Positions 35,746-45,912 of a stretch of 64,000 nucleotides of DNA are shown here, piece by piece. Positions within the stretch are counted from its first letter, which is position 1. Each line of letters begins with the position of its first letter. The translations under genes were made by a program, and so were the position numbers. A model generated the notes under the pieces. The model was not told the DNA's origin. It searched no databases and saw only the letters and a program-made list of their open reading frames with translations. Origin of the DNA: Diadophis punctatus similis (lineage: Eukaryota > Chordata > Lepidosauria > Squamata > Dipsadidae); assembly GCA_023053685.1 (NCBI GenBank), contig JALIGW010000005.1:29258480-29322479 (forward strand), read 5' to 3'.

Positions 35746-36385
35746 CAGTGGTGGGTTCCTACCAGTGCGGTCCACTCTATAGCACCGGTAGCGGCCCGCT
35801 GGTGACGTCACAGTACCGGTGCGGTCGGTTGCCAATGCTTGGGCACCGCCATTTTTTTTAAAAAAAATTTAATTTATTTTTAAATTTTTCTTCTGCGCAT
35901 GCCCAGAAGCCGAGCTTCCGGCACTGCGCATGCACTGCCTTCCTACCCCACAGTGAGTCCAAGCAGGGGAGGATGGCTGAGGGAGCGCGTGAGACGCTGA
36001 AAGAACGGGCGGCAGGACCTATCTCAGTTCCCCTCCCTTCAGCAGTCTGAGAAGCCACGAACACGTGGTGATGATCCTAGGCATTTTTGCACGTTCGAGG
36101 CTTCTTGAGCTGCTGAGGGGAGGGGGAACGGGTGGCAGGAGCCTAGGATCATCGAATGGGGAGAAGCATTCAGGCCGGACGGAGCCTCCTAGAAGAACCG
36201 CTGCTGCGGTCTTGCTGCTCCCACTGCGGGGGGCTGCACTGCGGGTGGGCAATGCCCCCCTGCTTCTCCAGCCACTGCCAAGCTCCCGAGGCCCACGCCC
36301 ACCCAGTCACATGGCTGGCAAGCCACACCCACAAAATAAGCCATGCCCACAGAGTGGTAGTAAAAAAATTAGGAACCCACCCCTG
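35746..36385 (+). mobile_element. hAT MITE, GTGGGTT-family, copy 6 (long subfamily)
   Basis: A 640-bp element, ends CAGTGGTGGGTTCC and AACCCACCCCTG, flanked by ATGCACAC at 35738-35745 and 36386-36393 (perfect). Compared with the copy at 24492 it has a different 130-bp piece at about 36145-36295. It carries an intact CRE, a GCCGCCAT YY1-like word near 35846 and a TGCGCATGCCCA NRF1-like word near 35894. Confidence 0.92.
35803..35810. promoter_or_regulatory. CRE palindrome TGACGTCA in hAT MITE
   Basis: An exact CREB/ATF site near the left end of the MITE. The same site is intact at 57775-57782 and TGATGTCA in the copy at 24492. Confidence 0.35.
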
Positions 36386-36393
36386 ATGCACAC

Positions 36394-37324
36394 CATCTTC
36401 GATGTATTTTCTAGTTTTGGTGGTTAGCAAAGTATAACAATCAAAATATACTAGCCAAGCCTTTAAAGGTTCAGTGCATCCACTGTACTATTTCAAAAGG
36501 CGTTTTTTTTAGTATTGTGCCTAGAGCAGTGCATAACATAACAAAAATATAGTCTTACCAAATAATTGCTGCTGATATAGACCTAAATAGAAAACATGTA
36601 AAACATCTGACCTAATGCAGTTTGAATAATCTCATAACCAAACATCTCTTCCACAACATACGATGAATTGCAATTGAACAGAAGCTGCTAGCATATAAGA
36701 ATCAAGAATAAATGCTGCTGTAGTCTCTTTCAATAGGGATCAAAGTATAAATTTATTGCAAACCTTGAACGCTAATGTATCATATGTGTTCACCCATCCA
36801 TACTGATAATGCAAGCTGACAACTTTGAAGGGTCCAATATTTCTGATATTAATGCTACATATTATTGTCATATAAAGTTATATTTTATCCCTGCATTCAC
36901 TCTAGAGTGGTCTAGTATTAACAATCTTATGTGTCTGATGGAATCAATGTTGCCTGCCTAGTAGCATTATGGCTGTTACAAGAAATTATATAAGATATTT
37001 TCTTATAAGTGAATCTCTTCTTATTTTTTCTGATACCAAGTCAGGTGGGGGGTTTTTTGGAACCATACTTTACCAAAGTAAAAGCAAAGCAAAGCAAACA
37101 ATATAATAATTCTTTTTTATTAGTTTATCTATTTCAAATACTTTTATGATCCTCCAATCAATTACCAAGTTAAAAACATGACATTTATAAAGTCCAGTAA
37201 TCAATGAGCTTCTTGTATATGCACTTCATTTCAATGAAAATATAGTTTTGCACTAACATCTGTTGAACGACAGCAAGATCTTGCACATTTTGAGGTCTAT
37301 GTTTTTCAGCAAAGAGGCATAACT
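36394..37324. other. AT-rich non-coding DNA
   Basis: Nothing recognised. Confidence 0.45.
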
Positions 37325-37506
<182 letters not shown>

Positions 37507-37509
37507 CTG

Positions 37510-39064
37510 TGCATCTGAACTTCCACAATTCAAAGAATTAATGGAACAGGTGGTTGTTTCTTTTAGAAAACTAATACAATTGTTGTCATGGGCCTCTGTC
37601 TGTGCCTTTGGGGGTAGAGTCAATCTTGACTCCTAAAACTCAGAATTTCCTTGTTTCTAGCCTGGTGCCTTTAGCTATTACACTTAATTGGCTCTCATAC
37701 ATGTCTATTTGAATTGAATTACATTATATGCTTTTCTACAAAATGAGGTTGAAGTATCCTTAATCAGTTATAAAATGAACAACAAATGTCACAATTCTAT
37801 TTTTAAAATAACATATTTTAACCCATGTAGCGCATTATAATTAGAAGATATGTTTGCCTTGCTTAGATGTAAGATAACTAAGACTGACATTTCACTTTTG
37901 AGTGCAGACAGTAGATTTAATAAGCATATTTTTTGTCCACTTATGCCTAGACTGAATTTTTTAAAGTAATATATTTATTGTAGGAGAAAAATACATAAAA
38001 AGGCAAATTTGTGAATTCTGTTTTAGCCTGCTGACAAATCATCCACTGATGTTAAAATATACTGTATATGAAGTTGAAATGATGCCAAAATGCTATTTCA
38101 CTAGTTTTGAAAAACTAAAAAATACTCAATAAATATTTTATTCATGCTTTATTCATTTTCAATAATCTTTTGTACTGCAGATGAGCGATTATGAGTTTTT
38201 GAACAATGCAATCAGAATAATTAAATCAAAGTAAATGAACCATTTTTGTTCTCTTGCCACTATTGGTGAAGATAGATAGCTATAACCTGAAGTTATAGAC
38301 CTTCTTAGATATTTTACAAAATGTAATTTATTGCTTGAAAGTGGAACTTTGCCTCATTTATATTAAATATATTGATATGCTTAAAAATGGTGAAAAGCAA
38401 ACAAGTAGTAAATATGAAAGAAGCAAGGTTGCACTTGATTGAGGAGACATATATGCTCCTCAATCTGATCCATCTCAGTCTAACCTGATGCGGAAAAATA
38501 TACAGTAACGTAGACCGTCCTTATCATTTGGTTAGATTACTTCAATGCACATCACATGAGGCTGCCTTTAGATACTACACATAGTTCTCACTTAGTAACC
38601 ACAATTAGGACAGGAAGTCTGTGGCTAAGCACCACAGTCATTAAGCAAAATATAACATGATTGCAATGTTATGTGCTTATGACAGCACTTACCATTCAGT
38701 CATTAAGCAACTCACCACAGGTCATTAAGCAAGACATCATGTGATTGCAACTTGGAATTTTACTGCTGACTTCTCCATTGACTCTGTTGGAAGCTTGCTG
38801 TGAAGGTTGCTAATATTGATCACATGATCATGGAATGCTGCAATAGTCATAAATGCCCACTGGTTTTAAAGAACTCAAGTCTCTACCATATGACTGCGGG
38901 CACACTGAAACGGGCATAAGTGTGAGGATGATGATAATGTAACTTTTCAGCACTGTTGTAACTTTGGACTATGGCTCTTCAGGGCAGTTGTTATGCAAAG
39001 ACAACCTATACTAAGTAACTAGAACTCTTTTTAGAGCATTGTATTCCATCTCCTAACCAGAAGC
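37510..39064. other. AT-rich DNA with decayed repeats
   Basis: Mostly unassigned. At about 38515-38580 a trace of an L2-type reverse transcriptase end is visible (DYFNAHHMRLPL on the plus strand). 38585-39015 is described separately. Confidence 0.4.
38585..39015 (-). repeat. 'tagtcctcgacttacaac' repeat, decayed near-full copy
   Basis: It has repeated phrases such as 'tctcacttagtaaccac', 'gtcattaagcaactcac' and 'catgatcatggaatgctgca', and ends with 'gcactgttgtaactttggac', the reverse of the start of the copies at 1381 and 55041. Strongly diverged. Confidence 0.5.
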
Positions 39065-39065
39065 C

Positions 39066-39120
<55 letters not shown>

Positions 39121-39662
39121 TTTGTTTGTTTGTTTGTTTGTTTGTTTGTTTGTTTGTTTGTTTGTTTGTTTATTCATTCATTCATTCATTCATTCATTCA
39201 TTCATTCATTCATTCATTCATTCTTATAAGCCGCCCAACTCCCGAGGGACTCAGAGCGGCATACAACATGTAAGAGAAACAATCAATTAAAAAAGCATAA
39301 TAATATTAATTAAAAACAATTATAAAAGATTTAAGAAACATTATCATCATTCATACATGGGTAGACCACTGATGTTTCCATTGGTCTAGTTTTAGCCCGC
39401 CTGCTTGAAAATCCCTGTTTTCACGGCTTTGCGGAAGGCCAGCAGGGTGGGGATAGTTTGGATCTCTGGTGGTAGTTGGTTCCAAAGAGAGGGAACTCCC
39501 ACAGAGAAAGCTCTCCCTCGCGGTCCTGCCAACCGGCATTGCTTGGTTGACGGGACCTGGAGGAGACCAACTCTATGGGACCTAACCAGTTCTTAGGGAG
39601 GTATGTGGCAGGATGCGGTCCCACAAGTAGCCTGGTCCTGAGCCATGTAGGGCTTTAAAGTT
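39065..39662 (-). mobile_element. L2-clade LINE 3' fragment with three-phase tail
   Basis: ORF2 end (FGTNYHQRSKL region) and the GCCGCCC.../GAGCGGC 3' hairpin near 39230-39262. The tail is an unusual mosaic: (TTTA)n at 39065-39122, (TTTG)n at 39123-39170 and (TTCA)n at 39171-39222. The high-coordinate limit is near 39662. Confidence 0.85.
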
Positions 39663-39804
39663 ACTAGTTACTGTGGACCCTACACGGGTTACTTTCAAGT
39701 ATAATATAAAATATTGGTTTTTTTATACATAAGGCTCTTTATGGTTTGACAGATGTTACTGCAAGGTTATCAATGATAATGGAGAATATTTGTAGCTCAA
39801 AGTT

Positions 39805-40180
39805 GAAATGAGGGGTCTTTGGTGCTCTCTGAGCTTGCTGGTATTCTTGCAGACATTTCATTACCCTAACTAGGTAACATCATCAGTGCTAGTAAGGAGT
39901 GTTGTTTGCTGTCAGTTTATACTCTGATGACTTGCTTGTCTGTGTGGGAGGGAGCAGTCTTAGAGATTCTTTGGTTGGGTTGTTTACTTATGGCTTCTTT
40001 GGCAGTTTCTTGGTTGGGGTATTGCTTACTTGATTGTTGGTCTGAAGTTGACCTTGGAGTTCATCTATGCTAATCTGAGTGCTGATTACTGGTGGAGAGG
40101 TGCTGAAGTCTTTTTCTCTTTGGGGCTGGTTGACTGTTTCTTTTGCATGGTCTATAGATGTTGTTAATGTCTGTTAATGG
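39805..40180 (+). repeat. Unassigned dispersed repeat, single copy
   Basis: 'ttggtgctctctgagcttgc', 'gcagacatttcattacccta' and 'ctaggtaacatcatcagtgc' match the family of the inverted pair at 7130-7515. Not named. Confidence 0.5.
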
Positions 40181-40191
40181 ATCATCTACTC

Positions 40192-40561
40192 CAGAGGTGG
40201 GTTCCTCCCAGTTCGCACCGGTTCTATAGAACTGGTAGCAAACTTCTGGTGATGTCATGATGATGTCATGGAACCGGTTCTGTCGGTGCCGGTCCATGGA
40301 CGCTGCCATCTCTTTTTTTGGATTTTTTTTTGGGGGGGGGGGGGTTGGGGGAAATTTTTTTGAGAATTTTTTGGGGAATTTTTTGGGGAATTTTTTTCTT
40401 CTGCGCATGTGCAGAAGCTGAGTTTTTGGCACTGTGCATGCACCACCATCTTGTTTTCAGCTTTTTTAAAAAATTGAGAATTTTTGGCACTGCGCATGCA
40501 TGCGCCCACACGGCACTGAAGGAAGTGAACCAGCGGCGAGGTAAGTTAGAATCCACCCCTG
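40192..40561 (+). mobile_element. hAT MITE, GTGGGTT-family, copy 7
   Basis: A 370-bp element, ends CAGAGGTGGGTTCC and AATCCACCCCTG, flanked by ATCTACTC at 40184-40191 and 40562-40569 (perfect). It contains a G-rich run (about 40331-40341), TGCGCATGTGCA near 40402 and CCATCTTG at about 40446 (YY1-like on the other strand). Subfamily of 49304 and 59926. Confidence 0.92.
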
Positions 40562-40591
40562 ATCTACTCCAACCTGACTGACCTACTAGAT

Positions 40592-40725
40592 CAGTGATGT
40601 CAAACTGGTGGCCCATGGGCTGGATGCGTCACGTACAGGCAATGGCCACACCAGCTCCACGAAGGGGAAAAAGGTTGTGAAACATCATGTGACGGCAATG
40701 TGATGTGACAAGTTTGACACCCATG
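40592..40725 (+). mobile_element. hAT MITE of the 'tgtcaaact' family, short copy
   Basis: A 134-bp element, ends CAGTGATGTCAAACT and AGTTTGACACCCATG, flanked by TACTAGAT at 40584-40591 and 40726-40733 (perfect). It lies 30 bp from the preceding hAT. The longer relative is at 50177. Confidence 0.88.
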
Positions 40726-41042
40726 TACTAGATCAACTAGGGAGAAATTCCTATGGTTTCATACTTCTGGGAGATGAGAGAGACCCAGGCTAGAGGACAC
40801 TGCTTCTCAATGGTGATACCAATTTTGTTATAGTTATATTTTGGATATTCAGTTTCATTGTTTTACAATGTGTTACTTAATTAGCTAGTTTGAAATATTA
40901 TTTATGTTTTGATGCTTCTTTTTATATCATGTAAGCTACCAAGATTTGTCATATCATAGAAGGATATCAATAAATTAATAACCTTCAAAAATAGTTTTGG
41001 AACAAGTAGGAAGATTAATGTACCACTCCTAAACAATTGAAG

Positions 41043-41084
<42 letters not shown>

Positions 41085-41087
<3 letters not shown>

Positions 41088-41232
41088 CATTTTTTTGCTG
41101 ATAAATGAAAATAAAGGGAGACTATTATAGATCTATTTCGAGCTATTTTGCTCTCGTCAGATAGCCATACCCGTAGTGGGATTTGAACCTGGGCAGTCTG
41201 CTTGTAAGGCAGAAGTGTTAAACTCTAGGCCA
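41085..41232 (-). ncRNA. tRNA-derived SINE, minus-strand copy
   Basis: Reverse complement of the unit at 41344, with the B-box at 41179-41189 and A-box at about 41222-41232. Only a few differences, for example one extra A beside the A-box. Confidence 0.75.
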
Positions 41233-41343
41233 GGTTCTGTTCCCTATCAGCTCTTCACCAGGAAAGGGTTATATATGTTTTTTCTGTCGAGTCATCCTGG
41301 TGTATGGAAGGAAACATCACAGCTTCCTTTTGCCTTTCGGCCC

Positions 41344-41493
41344 CTGGCCTAGAGGTTAACACTTCTGCCTTACAAGCAGACTGCCCAGGTTCAAATCCCA
41401 CTACGGGTATGGCTATCTGACGAGAGCAAAATAGCTCGAAATAGATTTATAATAGTCTCCCTTTATTTTCATTTATCAGCAAAAAAAATGTTA
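41344..41493 (+). ncRNA. tRNA-derived SINE, plus-strand copy
   Basis: It has an A-box (TGGCCTAGAGG, 41345-41355) and a B-box (GGTTCAAATCC, 41388-41398) of an internal polymerase III promoter. Between them is an anticodon-arm-like hairpin TCTGC-CTTACAA-GCAGA that would read as tRNA-Val(TAC). The acceptor stem does not pair, so this is a SINE head and not a tRNA gene. The tail 'gaaatagatttataatagtc' is shared with the other two units. Confidence 0.75.
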
Positions 41494-41658
41494 CACATAC
41501 AGACAATATAGTTTGTTGGCTATAAAAAACTGCCTGGATGGCCCCAGGAGGGGCCGAAAGGCAAATCCCAGTAAGGGTATGGCTATCTGACGAGTGCTAA
41601 ATAGCTCGAAATAGATCTATAATAGTCTCCCTTTATTTTCATTTATCAACAAAAAATG

Positions 41659-41734
<76 letters not shown>

Positions 41735-41763
41735 GTATATATCCCTACTGAAGACTTTAGTAC

Positions 41764-41845
41764 AGGGGTGCCCAACCTTGGCAACTTTAAGAACTGTGGA
41801 CTTCAACTTCCAGAATTCCCCAGCCAAGATTGGCACACCTGCTTT
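41764..41845 (+). repeat. Single-arm element of the 'cttcaactcccagaattc' family
   Basis: It opens CAGGGGTGCCCAACC and ends GGCACACCTG; flanks CTTTAGTA and CTTTAATG share six of eight bases, so it may be a small hAT-type MITE. It reads 'gtggacttcaacttccagaa' in the middle. Confidence 0.6.
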
Positions 41846-41849
41846 AATG

Positions 41850-43300
41850 CATCAAAATTTGAATATACAGACATTCTCATGGGATTAATAAAGCTAACAG
41901 CTTTGTCCTGTTAAAATACAGAAGAAAGAACAGATTTTAGAATGTTTCTTTATACCTAATAACAATTTAAAAGTTAAAAGTTAACTTCTGAAAGAGTTAA
42001 AAAGTTCTAACATATAGAAAACAGGCAATAATCTGAAATGATTCTTGCAGCTTACTTTTTCGGTGTGTATTCTTTTCATCACCCTTTTCATCTAAATTAT
42101 TTAGTGTAAGTTTATAACAACTTATCTAATGAACTTTAAATGATTTCTATGCAGTGTTGATAAACTCTTTAAGTCTGCACTATTTTACTCAATTACCTTG
42201 GAGTGAAATTCTAGCTAAATAGACACGAATAAATGGATTGTGCAAGCCTTTTCAAAACAAGGGACAGTGGCATGTGCAGACACTTAGCTTTGGCATGTCT
42301 GCAGAGATAACCGAAAGCAGCTTTCGAAGTAGATACACAAATTTAGACAAAAATGTCCTGGATGTAATGACTTAATGCATCTCTTTCAAAAGATTTATAT
42401 AGTTCTCACACAGTATTTAGTTTATGCAAAGCATCCCTCCTCAAAGCATTAAAATAGCTGCATCTTTGACGATTTACACGACTGCTTTGAAAGCTATTTT
42501 CCATATGTATATCTGCACAAATTTTAGCTGGGTTACCTTTGAAGCAGCTGTACATGTACACCCACACAAATGTATCTAGGAAGCCAAAGAGAGTCATCAA
42601 AACAACCAAGGGAGCCTTTCAGAGGATGTGACTGCTTTAATTCTTCTGCAGGGGTGTCTTGCTCATACTAATAAAGTTTACAAAGTTCAAATGCTTTGCA
42701 CAGCTCTTCTCTTTCATCAGATTCTCCTAGTAATTCTAGAGGGTATGAATTTCCATGTGCTAACCCTGTCAACTAATGTCGAAGTAGAGAAAGTATTATT
42801 TAAGTTTTATAGCTGGTTTAGTTTTTCTTCATGTATGGGGCAAAGAGAGACCTAGGATACTGTAGCTCCTCAGCTCTCAATTTGAACACACTAACCCATC
42901 CCAGACAGTAACACCAATAGCTTATCAAACTTTCCCTCCCCCCACGCCACAAAAATATTATTGATACTGAAGCTGACACTAGAGACTAATGGAATCTGCT
43001 GAGCTGGGAAAGCCATTGGGTTAAGGATGTACAATTTCTGTCAGTTTAAGGACCATTCCAGATATTGTGTGACATTTCCAGGACTATGTATCAATGAATC
43101 AATCAGTCTATGGATTGGTCATTTGAAAGAAAAAAGTAGATCATATCCATATCTTGTCATGATGTCATCCCTGATGTTCTAAGTGGTTTGTCCTCTTCTG
43201 AATGGCCTTGACTGCATGTCAGAAGGTGACGAGTCAGATCCAGGGAATTTCAGACATTTTGTGGGGTGAAATTAGCTCATCCAGCTGCTGGAAACCTTAG
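41850..43300. other. Unique DNA, candidate conserved non-coding block
   Basis: No repeat was recognised. The stretch 42250-42610 has balanced, non-repetitive composition and is a candidate conserved element. Not coding as far as I can see. Confidence 0.35.
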
Positions 43301-43445
43301 CAGGGGTGGCCAAACTATGGTTCTTTGAGGATCTGTGGACTTCAACTCCCAGAATTCCTGAGCTAGCCATGCATGCATGGCTGGCTCAGGAATTCTGGGA
43401 GTTGAAGTCCCCAGGTCCTCAAAGAACCATAGTTTGGCCACCCCT
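43301..43445. mobile_element. Palindromic fold-back element 1
   Basis: A 145-bp inverted repeat with ends CAGGGGTGGCCAAAC and GTTTGGCCACCCCT, arms of about 65 bp ending at 'cccagaattcctgagc' and a short centre 'tagccatgcatgcatggct'. Flanks AACCTTAG and ACCTTAAG are similar, suggesting an old 8-bp duplication. No coding capacity. Confidence 0.75.
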
Positions 43446-43466
43446 ACCTTAAGGCAACCACAGAAT

Positions 43467-43655
43467 CAGCGGTGGGTTGCTCCCAGTTCGGACCGGTTCT
43501 TAGAACCAGTAGCACCAGCGGCGGGAGGGTCTGCCCACCCACCCGGGACGCTCCACTCACCCGCCCGGGACGCTTCTGCGCATGAGCAGTAGTGTTGCGA
43601 GCGCATGCAAGTGCGCACGTGAACCAGTAGTAAAGGGTTTTAGAACCCACTACTG
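43467..43655 (+). mobile_element. hAT MITE, GTGGGTT-family, copy 8 (189 bp)
   Basis: Ends CAGCGGTGGGTTGC and GAACCCACTACTG, flanked by CACAGAAT at 43459-43466 and 43656-43663 (perfect). It starts 21 bp after the fold-back element. NRF1-like word decayed to TGCGCATGAGCA. Confidence 0.9.
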
Positions 43656-43664
43656 CACAGAATC

Positions 43665-45540
43665 ACTCTGTGAATGAGAAGGGAGGTCTCCAAATTTGAT
43701 ATATATATATAAATAAATGTTGTAGCTTAGCAGTATGCAGTGCAAAGAAGTATCCATTATTAGATGCTATCTCCTTTGAAGTTTCTGGGATCACAAAAAA
43801 AGTGCTGGTTCATCTCCAGCCATGACGGTTTTATTTGGATCAGATCCATAAGAAGAAAATAACTGTCATTGAATGTCACCTATTTAGACCATGGATTGGT
43901 TTCCTTGGTTTATCAGTGTAGATAATTGCAAAAAACCTGATTATGAAGTTGGAATACACACAGACACAGACACATGCATGAGTACATATTATAGTCAGAG
44001 TATAATATATATGTGCTTACATATATGCAGACACAGTATACTTTTGTGTGCAGTTTTCTACAATGGACATTTTATTGTCAAACCTCATGTAATCTGAACT
44101 ATACAGATTTGTAAGTAGATTTTCCACAATTTAGCCACATAGGATCCTAATCCATATTGAGAACTAACAATGGGGTTGAAGACAAGTTTAGTGGGCTTTA
44201 ATCCTTAAGATCCCAATGTGGTTCTGTTCTGAATAAGATATTTGTGTCTATTCAGGCTCCGCAGAGATCTATTTTTGGCAGAGTCCCTAATATAAACCAA
44301 GCATGTGTTTTTTTATAACTAAGGTAAGAGAGATGGGTCAAAGATAGCTTCTTCTTCAGATGATTTTGTATGCAAAAAAAAATCCATCCCAGACAAACCA
44401 TAATGCTTAGACATAGAGTTCTATTCAGCTTAATGCATTATAATTGGTGTAACTTTATTTCTTATTATGTTCTGTGCAATATTTCCCCCTTTTCTTGAGT
44501 TTCCATATGACTTTTGTTGATTTCATGCCACATTATTATAAATACATTAACATGCATTGTTCCTTTTTCTTAAAAAAATTATATAGCAGTTTTAAATGTG
44601 AACACAAATATCTTAAGAATAAATAGTTTTTCTTTATCTAATTGTTTTAGTTAAACAATATGATTCAATGATTTAAATGATTCAATGGGAAAGAAAATAT
44701 TCCGGTAACTGAAGAACAAAGTACATAATGCAGATTTCCATTCAAATATTATTCCTATGGAATATTGGCAACATTTAATGTTTCAGGCTAAGTTATAACT
44801 TCCTTCAGAACATATCAAATGTCTTTAAAGAATATTTCTGTTTGAAAATGAATTAAGCCTTCCTGAAAGAATTTTAAAGGTTGTGATATTCACAGTCTGA
44901 TAAAGCAGCACCTCTAATGAAATTCTAATTAGCAATTTCATGCACTTTGCTATTAGTCATATCAGATTAATGCACATTTTCACAGCCTTCCTTTAATTAA
45001 GTGCACTTATTTTAAGTTCCAAACAATTTCTTATAAGATTAAAACTGTGCTGTAATGTTATTTAGTAAACAGCAGATGTGTGAAAATGTAGGTATCCACA
45101 TATTTACTGATGAATATTTTAACTGTCCAGAACTGAATAAATTTGTCATTTCTCAGATTATAAATCATCTTCTATGTACCTCCCTACTTTTGCAAAATTA
45201 TGACAGAGAATGTTGGACAGTTTAAATTATCACTTGATTCTTTGTGAATTTTTACAATAAATTCATTTTTTTCTTTTTAATTGAAGTATAAAATGCTAAC
45301 TTATAGGAAAGGAATTTGATGAAGGAAATTCAATTTTCCTAGATGCAACCAATTTACACATCATGGTTATTATTTAAGAATCAGTAATTAACTTACAGAA
45401 TTTATCATTTGTTCTTTTATCCATCTTATCTTTTTTCTTTTTTCTTTTCTTTTTTCGGGGGGGGGGTAAGTAGAAGGTGATTTCAAATCTTCAGGACTGG
45501 TTTTTTTTTAAGCATGAAAAAAAACCCCACATAAGATAAA
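43665..45540. other. AT-rich unique DNA with candidate conserved block
   Basis: The part 44850-45080 contains dense homeodomain-type words (CTAATTAGCAATTTC, CTTTAATTAAGTGCAC, AGATTAATGCAC) in non-repetitive context and is the best candidate conserved element of the window. A pyrimidine run and G-run lie at 45430-45467. Confidence 0.4.
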
Positions 45541-45650
45541 GTCCAGAGGTCTTCAAACTTGGCAACTTTAAGACTTGTGGACTTCAACTCCCAGAATTCT
45601 GGGAGTTGAAGTCCACAAGTCTTAAAGTTGCCAAGTTTGGGGACCCCTGA
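45541..45650. mobile_element. Palindromic fold-back element 2, perfect 84-bp palindrome
   Basis: Positions 45555-45638 form a spacer-free perfect palindrome centred on the GAATTC at 45594-45599. The outer ends (CAGAGGTCTTC, GGGGACCCCTG) and flanks (AGATAAAG / AGATAAAC) suggest a hAT-type insertion. The arm contains ACTTCAACTCCCAGAATTC, reminiscent of the ZNF143 site. Confidence 0.85.
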
Positions 45651-45775
45651 GATAAACTAAGGTGTAGATAGCCAGAAAAATAGAAAAAGAGGAGAGAGGG
45701 GTTGTTCCCAGTGACCGACCTAGATTTTGCAAAATTATCCTAGTACATGTCATATATTTGCCTTAATCCATGAGA

Positions 45776-45912
45776 GAGAATAGAATAGAATGGGATGGAA
45801 TGGAATGGAATGGAATGGAATGGAATGGAATGGAATGGAATGGAATAGAATGGAATAGAATAGAATAGAATAGAATAGAATAGAATAGAATAGAATAGAA
45901 TAGAATAGAATA
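45776..45912 (+). repeat. (GGAAT)n/(AGAAT)n pentamer microsatellite
   Basis: A GGAAT-type half (about 45795-45845) grades into a pure AGAAT half up to 45912, where the CR1 3' end begins. It reads ATTCT on the LINE strand, in line with an expanded CR1 terminal repeat. Confidence 0.95.

Larger units (their letters stand above)
41046..41734. repeat. Three tRNA-derived SINE units between (TG)n and (CA)n arrays
   Basis: A (TG)n array (41046-41085) is followed by a minus-strand SINE (41085-41232), a 111-bp spacer, a plus-strand SINE (41344-41493), a third plus-strand unit lacking its tRNA-like part (about 41530-41660) and a (CA)n array (41661-41734). Outer arrays and outer SINE tails are themselves inverted. 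The first two units form a near-perfect 148-bp inverted repeat. Confidence 0.85.

Noticed and set aside
41341..41410. Possible tRNA-Val gene
   Set aside because: A- and B-boxes and an anticodon-like arm are present, but acceptor stems do not pair and the unit has a SINE tail with two further copies nearby.
41046..41734. CRISPR-like repeat arrangement
   Set aside because: Repeat units are of differing length and orientation, without uniform spacers, in a vertebrate sequence.
43891..44097. 68-codon frame with Cys and His residues
   Set aside because: Isolated, AT-rich surroundings, no motif; treated as chance.
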